DNA of 9,375 nucleotides from DASQPJ01 sp036268355 (GTDB lineage Bacteria > Actinomycetota > Actinomycetes > Sporichthyales > Sporichthyaceae): contig DATAUG010000109.1 of assembly GCA_036268355.1 (NCBI GenBank), positions 1 to 9,375 on the forward strand. Reading direction: 5' to 3'. A model generated the notes under the pieces. It saw only the letters and a list, made by a program, of their open reading frames with translations, was not told the DNA's origin and did no database searches. The number at the start of each line of letters is the position of its first letter. The first letter of the stretch is position 1. The position numbers and the translations under genes were made by a program. This document shows, in pieces, positions 6,009 through 9,375 of this stretch.

Positions 6009-7064
6009 CTACCCTGACCCGGGCGCCGGGCCGGTGCTTTCGCGCACGACCAGACGCGTTTCCAGTTCCATGCTCAGCGCTTCGTGGGCGTGCCCGTCGA
6101 GCTGGCGCATCAGCATGGTGACGGCGGTGCGGCCCATCTCCTGCAGCGGCTGGCGGACGGTGGTGAGGCGGGGCGTGCTGGCCCGGCTGACGTCGATGTC
6201 GTCGAAGCCCGTGACGGACAGGTCCTCGGGTACCCGCAGCCCGCGCGCCGCGGCGATCTCCAGCACCCCGACCGCGACCTTGTCGTTGAAACAGACCACG
6301 GCGCTCGGCCGCGGCCGCAGATCGAGCAGCTCCTGGCCGGCCCACACCCCCGTCTTGGTGGCCGGCTCGCCGGACCGCATCAGCTCCGGGTCGACCAGCA
6401 TCCCGGCTTCGGCCAGCGCGGCGAGGTGCCCGCCGACCCGGTCGTCGCGGGTGTGCCAGTGCGGCGGCCCGGTGATCACACCGATCCGGCGGTGGCCGAG
6501 CTCGATCAGGTGCCGGGTGACGGCCCGGGCGCCGGAGAAGTGCGCCGCCGAGACCGACACCATGCCCCGCGGCACGTCGGTGCGCGGATCCACCACCACC
6601 AGCGGGTAGTCCCGCGCGAGCAGCGCCTCCAGGTCGGCCCGGGGCTCCGGGGGGAGGATCAGAACCGCGCCGTGCACGGCCCGGCGGCGCGGCAGCTCGC
6701 GCAGCGCGGTGGACCTGACCACCGCGTCCCCGGCGTCGAGGAGCATGCTCTGCTCGTGCAGCGCCAGCGTCTCGGCGATCGACGTGACGATGTGCCCGAA
6801 GTAGTCGGTCAGCAGGTAGGGGCAGCGCACGAAGACGGGCGGCCTGGTTGACCGGGCGGGCGCCCGCCGACGCGGCTCAGGCGCCCGCTCACCGAGCCGT
6901 TCGACCACCTCAGACACCCGCTGGCGGGTACCGGCGGCCACGTTGTCGCTGCCATTGAGCACGCGCGAGACGGTGGCGATCGACAGCCCGGTCTCGGCCG
7001 CGATCGCGCGCACGGTTACTCGGCCGGTACCTGAAACAGATTCCGAAACAGACTCTTGTTTCAT
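6009..7064 (-). CDS. LacI-family transcriptional repressor
   Basis: A 351-residue protein. The helix-turn-helix is at about 16-38 (VTVRAIAAETGLSIATVSRV), followed by the hinge helix and a periplasmic-binding-protein-like effector domain (about 76-340) with the classic GFDDI (286-290) and TTVRQP (301-306) segments. The ATG at 7064 is kept because it precedes the HTH at a normal distance, but its own ribosome-binding site is poor (see leader ORF). The first eleven codons are AT-rich and atypical (AAA CAA GAG TCT GTT), apparently because they overlap operator half-sites. Such proteins bind DNA as dimers and release it on binding a sugar. Divergent from the chitinase gene, it is the obvious candidate regulator of it and of itself. 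The inducer is not predictable. The 3' end is convergent with the protease. Confidence 0.93.
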   Translation of the reverse strand: MKQESVSESVSGTGRVTVRAIAAETGLSIATVSRVLNGSDNVAAGTRQRVSEVVERLGERAPEPRRRAPARSTRPPVFVRCPYLLTDYFGHIVTSIAETLALHEQSMLLDAGDAVVRSTALRELPRRRAVHGAVLILPPEPRADLEALLARDYPLVVVDPRTDVPRGMVSVSAAHFSGARAVTRHLIELGHRRIGVITGPPHWHTRDDRVGGHLAALAEAGMLVDPELMRSGEPATKTGVWAGQELLDLRPRPSAVVCFNDKVAVGVLEIAAARGLRVPEDLSVTGFDDIDVSRASTPRLTTVRQPLQEMGRTAVTMLMRQLDGHAHEALSMELETRLVVRESTGPAPGSG

Positions 7065-7070
7065 CGTTTC
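7033..7070. promoter_or_regulatory. Four GAAAC/GTTTC half-sites over the repressor start (putative autoregulatory operator)
   Basis: GAAACAGA occurs at 7033-7040 and 7045-7052 (direct, 12-bp period). TGTTTC is at 7057-7062 and GTTTC at 7066-7070. The central pair GAAACA-N6-TGTTTC forms an 18-bp inverted repeat (7045-7062). The array covers the repressor start codon and first codons, so binding would block its initiation. GAAAC-type half-sites are common among actinobacterial LacI-family sugar regulators. The assignment to the adjacent regulator is inferred. Confidence 0.5.
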
Positions 7071-7075
7071 ACCAT
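7061..7075 (-). CDS. Possible four-residue leader ORF (MVKR) coupled to the LacI-type gene
   Basis: ATG GTG AAA CGA TGA on the minus strand. A good ribosome-binding sequence, GAAGGGA (7081-7087), lies five bases upstream of this ATG but 16 bases from the repressor ATG. The stop TGA overlaps the repressor start as ATGA. Inference: ribosomes load at the leader and re-initiate on the repressor, limiting its synthesis. A chance arrangement is possible for so short a frame. Confidence 0.3.
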   Translation of the reverse strand: MVKR

Positions 7076-7170
7076 AAGAGTCCCTTCGGCAGAAATTAAC
7101 AAATTCTCAACATGGCCGATACGTATTGACGCGCCCGTAAGCAAATGCTCCAATCCTCGTAAACAGGATA

Positions 7171-7193
7171 GTTTCTTTACTGTTTCAGAAACA
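7171..7193. promoter_or_regulatory. Putative operator upstream of the chitinase gene (TGTTTCAGAAACA)
   Basis: A perfect 13-bp palindrome with one central base at 7181-7193, preceded by another GTTTC at 7171-7175. It uses the same half-site as the array at 7033-7070 and lies 76 bp before the chitinase ATG. A TTGACG (7126-7131) upstream could be a -35 element, with a poor -10 near 7149-7155; if so, the operator would sit just downstream of the transcription start and act as a roadblock. Confidence 0.55.
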
Positions 7194-7268
7194 AGCCCTA
7201 TCCACTTTACCCCGGCGGGTCATCCCGCGCCCGCCGGACCGCTCGGCCGAAGGGATCGCCGGATCACC

Positions 7269-8654
7269 ATGCGACTACCAAGAATCCTCAGGAAACCGTC
7301 GTCAGCCGCCCTCGTGCTGGCCGCTGCGACCGCGCTCGGGTCTGGCGGCCTCGCGCTCGCCACCGCCGGCCCTGCCGCCGCGGCGGGCTCCGCCTTCCCG
7401 GCGCACTACGCCGCGCCGTACCTGCAGATTTCCTCCTCGGACGCCGGCGACATGGCCGCCGACATGGCCGCGACCGGCACGAAGTACTACACGCTGGCCT
7501 TCCTCACCCCGCAGTCCGGCTGCACCCCGGAATGGGAGGACGGCGGCAACTCCGTGGGTGCCTTCACCTCGCAGGTCAGCGCGATTCAGGCGGCCGGCGG
7601 CAACGTCATCATCTCCTTCGGCGGCGAGCCCGACGGTAATAACCCCAATGAGATCGCGCAGACCTGCACGAACGTCTCACAGCTGACCGCCGCCTACCAG
7701 AACGTGGTGAACACCTACGGCGTCACCCGGCTCGACTTCGACATCGAGGGCAGCGTGCTCTCGGACACCGCCGCCACCTCGCTGCGCGACCAGGCGCTGG
7801 CCGCGCTGCAAGCCGAGGACCCGGCCGTGCAAGTCGACTTCACCCTCGCGGTCGCCCCGAATGGACTGCCCACCGGCAGCGGCTCGGAGTACGCGCTGCT
7901 GCAGGACGCCAAGGCCAAGGGCGTGAAGGTGTCGGTCGTGAACATCATGACGATGGACTTCGGCGCCGGGTCCAACGACCTCGCGGACGCCGAGTCCGCC
8001 GCCCAGGACACCGCCGGCCAGCTCTCCAGCCTGTACGGGATCTCCACCTCGGCGGCTTACGGCATGATGGGCCTGACGCCGATCGCCGGCACCAACGACG
8101 ACGGCACCGTCTTCTCCACGTCAAACGCCTCGTCGCTGGAGAGCTTCGCCGCCTCCAACGGCGTCGCCGAGCTGTCCTTCTGGGAAGTCGACGGCTACGA
8201 CAAGGGGACCGGCTACCAGTACTCGTCGATCTTCAACAAGATCACCGGCGGCGGGGGTACCACTCCTCCCACCGGGAGCACCGGGCCGATCACCGGGTAC
8301 GAGGGCCTGTGCCTGGACGACCGCTCGGCCAGCACCGCCGACTTCAACCCGATCCAGGTCTACACCTGCAACGGGACCAACGCACAGAGCTGGACCGTGA
8401 ACAGCAACGGCACCCTGACGGTCCTGGGCGACTGCCTCGACGTCGCCGGCGCGGGCACGGCCAACGGCACCCTGGTGGACCTGTATCCCTGCAACGGCAC
8501 CGGCGCGCAGTCCTGGGTGCACGAGTCCAACGGCGAGCTCGTGAATACGAACTCGGGCAAGTGCCTCGATGACACCGGCTACGGCGGCTCCGGCACCCAG
8601 GTCCAGATCTGGGCCTGCGCCGACACCTCCAACCAGCAGTGGAACGTGCCGTGA
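7269..8654 (+). CDS. Secreted GH18 chitinase with C-terminal CBM13 (ricin-B lectin) domain
   Basis: A 461-residue protein from ATG 7269. This start is preferred to in-frame upstream codons because it begins the signal peptide (MRLPRILRKP, then a hydrophobic core and an Ala-rich cleavage region near 35-40); the extension would read through the operator region. Its ribosome-binding site is weak (GGA five bases upstream, AAGGGA farther away). The GH18 barrel spans about 44-326: SFGG at 116-119, catalytic DFDIE at 156-160 with Glu160 as proton donor, MTMDF at 227-231, and the late-strand Trp305. A short GGGGTTPPTGSTG linker follows. CBM13 (about 338-460) has QSW, QSW and QQW at the QxW positions. 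It hydrolyses chitin outside the cell; endo or exo mode is unknown. The first Asp of the DxxDxDxE motif is Thr153. It is followed, with a GTGA overlap, by a second CBM13 protein. Confidence 0.92.
   Translation: MRLPRILRKPSSAALVLAAATALGSGGLALATAGPAAAAGSAFPAHYAAPYLQISSSDAGDMAADMAATGTKYYTLAFLTPQSGCTPEWEDGGNSVGAFTSQVSAIQAAGGNVIISFGGEPDGNNPNEIAQTCTNVSQLTAAYQNVVNTYGVTRLDFDIEGSVLSDTAATSLRDQALAALQAEDPAVQVDFTLAVAPNGLPTGSGSEYALLQDAKAKGVKVSVVNIMTMDFGAGSNDLADAESAAQDTAGQLSSLYGISTSAAYGMMGLTPIAGTNDDGTVFSTSNASSLESFAASNGVAELSFWEVDGYDKGTGYQYSSIFNKITGGGGTTPPTGSTGPITGYEGLCLDDRSASTADFNPIQVYTCNGTNAQSWTVNSNGTLTVLGDCLDVAGAGTANGTLVDLYPCNGTGAQSWVHESNGELVNTNSGKCLDDTGYGGSGTQVQIWACADTSNQQWNVP
8279..8642 (+). repeat. CBM13-coding duplication, copy 1 (in the chitinase; partner 8758-9121)
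   Basis: It aligns to 8758-9121 at a constant offset of 479 with no net insertion or deletion. By hand count there are about 54 differences in 362 bases. They are not spread evenly: bases 8286-8387 differ at one position and 8571-8624 at none, while the middle third is strongly diverged. Confidence 0.9.
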
Positions 8655-9375
8655 AGCGGCGACTCCTCAGCACCCTCGCGGCGGTAGCCCTCGTATTCGG
8701 GCTCGGCACGGCCGTCGCCACCTACCACGTGCAATCGGCAGCGGCCGCCACGGGGGCCACCGGCCCGATCACCGGGTACGAGGGCCTGTGCCTGGACGAC
8801 CGCTCCGCCAGCACCGCCGACTTCAACCCGATCCAGGTCTACACCTGCAACGGGACCAACGCACAGCAGTGGACCGTCGGATCAGGCAACACCCTGCAGG
8901 TGCTCGGCATGTGCATGGACGTCGACGCGGCCGGCACCGCCAACGGCACCCTGGTCGACCTCTACACCTGCAACGGCACCGCGGCCCAAGTCTGGGACCC
9001 CCAGTCCAACGGCGAGCTAGTCAACCCCAACTCCGGCAAGTGCCTCGACGACACCGGCTACGGCGGCTCCGGCACCCAGGTCCAGATCTGGGCCTGCGCC
9101 GACAGCTCTAACCAGCAATGGACGCTGCCGAGCGGTTCGACGACACCGCCCCCCGGCAACACGCCGAACTTCGGCCCGAATGTCTACGTGTTCACCCCCT
9201 CGATGTCGACTTCCACGATCCAGAGCGACATCAACGCGGTCTACAACACGCAGCAGTCGAACCAGTTCGGCACCCAGCGCTATGAGCTGATGTTCGAGCC
9301 CGGCACCTACAACGTCAGCGTCCCGGTCGGCTTCTACACCGAGGTCGTCGGCCTCGGCCAGAACCCGACGCAGAC
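8651..9375 (+). CDS. Secreted CBM13 protein with beta-helix-like catalytic region, truncated by window end
   Basis: GTG at 8651 overlaps the chitinase stop (GTGA), so translation is probably coupled and the two genes form one operon; 241 codons are visible before the edge. Signal peptide at about 1-33 (VKRRLL, a hydrophobic core, then SAAAA). CBM13 at about 36-157 with QQW, QVW and QQW motifs, almost the same module as in the chitinase but placed N-terminally here. After a Thr/Pro linker, the region from about 170 (FGPNVYVFTPSM, then YELMFEPGTYNVSVPVGFYTEVVGLG) resembles the first coils of secreted right-handed beta-helix proteins of actinobacteria, often vaguely annotated. Glycan hydrolase or lyase activity is plausible but catalytic residues lie beyond the window. 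Co-expression with the chitinase suggests a shared polymer target. Confidence 0.8.
   Translation, partial: MKRRLLSTLAAVALVFGLGTAVATYHVQSAAAATGATGPITGYEGLCLDDRSASTADFNPIQVYTCNGTNAQQWTVGSGNTLQVLGMCMDVDAAGTANGTLVDLYTCNGTAAQVWDPQSNGELVNPNSGKCLDDTGYGGSGTQVQIWACADSSNQQWTLPSGSTTPPPGNTPNFGPNVYVFTPSMSTSTIQSDINAVYNTQQSNQFGTQRYELMFEPGTYNVSVPVGFYTEVVGLGQNPTQ
8758..9121 (+). repeat. CBM13-coding duplication, copy 2 (in the downstream gene)
   Basis: Partner of 8279-8642. The module has the same length but different context: C-terminal in the chitinase, N-terminal here. Near-identity at both ends with a diverged centre, including at synonymous positions, suggests an old duplication with recent gene conversion of the flanks, or a mosaic of two sources. 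Confidence 0.9.

Noticed and set aside
4702..6345. 547-codon open frame on the minus strand
   Set aside because: It is a shadow of the HtrA-like protease and of the end of the repressor gene, low-complexity and without domains.
7056..7268. 71-codon N-terminal extension of the chitinase frame
   Set aside because: It passes through the repressor start and operator region, uses atypical codons and would bury the signal peptide; ATG 7269 is the better start.
8569..9111. 180-codon plus-strand frame over the second CBM13 gene
   Set aside because: Out of frame with the real gene (GTG 8651), Arg/His/Pro-rich; the true frame gives a signal peptide and CBM13 motifs.
1..9375. CRISPR array, tRNA, rRNA, transposase or phage genes
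   Set aside because: No regularly spaced repeats, cloverleaf, rRNA-like sequence or transposase/integrase motifs were seen on either strand; the lysozyme-like domain is in a secreted cellular protein.

Overview
The window is very GC-rich with GTG starts, strong GC bias at third codon positions and several long, low-complexity secreted proteins. This fits a soil-type, filamentous actinobacterium (Streptomyces/Catenulispora-like); the order cannot be fixed from sequence alone. Five complete genes and one truncated gene are supported, plus the last codons of a seventh at the left edge. All five complete proteins except the LacI-family regulator carry a signal peptide or membrane anchor, so the theme is extracellular polymer handling: plant or microbial glycan, peptidoglycan, and chitin.

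Layout. 1-17: last codons of a gene whose end and downstream flank are an exact copy of the end of the LysM gene 4.1 kb to the right (104-bp perfect repeat). 18-392: non-coding, with a strong hairpin between two convergent genes. 393-2516 (-): secreted clan GH-A glycosidase with two C-terminal Ig-like domains. 2517-3127: 611-bp divergent intergenic region, with palindromes on the left and two well-formed inverted-repeat structures directly upstream of the next gene. 3128-4141 (+): secreted LysM plus phage-tail-lysozyme-like peptidoglycan hydrolase. 4142-4638: non-coding. 4639-5994 (+): membrane-anchored HtrA-like (S1C) serine protease with an interrupted PDZ domain. 6009-7064 (-): LacI-family repressor, convergent with the protease. 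7065-7268: divergent control region with a cluster of GAAAC/GTTTC half-sites. 7269-8654 (+): GH18 chitinase with a CBM13 (ricin-B) domain. 8651-9375 (+, runs off the edge): secreted CBM13 plus beta-helix-like protein, overlapping the chitinase by GTGA.

How it works together (inference). The most coherent unit is the right end. The LacI-type repressor faces a two-gene transcription unit of chitinase and beta-helix protein. Both enzymes carry nearly the same CBM13 module, and repeated GAAAC half-sites lie over the repressor start and in the chitinase upstream region. This looks like a locally regulated, substrate-induced secreted degradation cassette, plausibly against chitin-containing walls. 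The left genes (glycosidase, lysozyme-like hydrolase, HtrA-like protease) show no visible link to it.

No known defence system, CRISPR, transposase, tRNA or rRNA is visible. The best candidates for something new are the structured leader of the LysM gene, the exact 104-bp repeat, the half-site array with a possible MVKR leader peptide before the repressor, and the mosaic CBM13 duplication.
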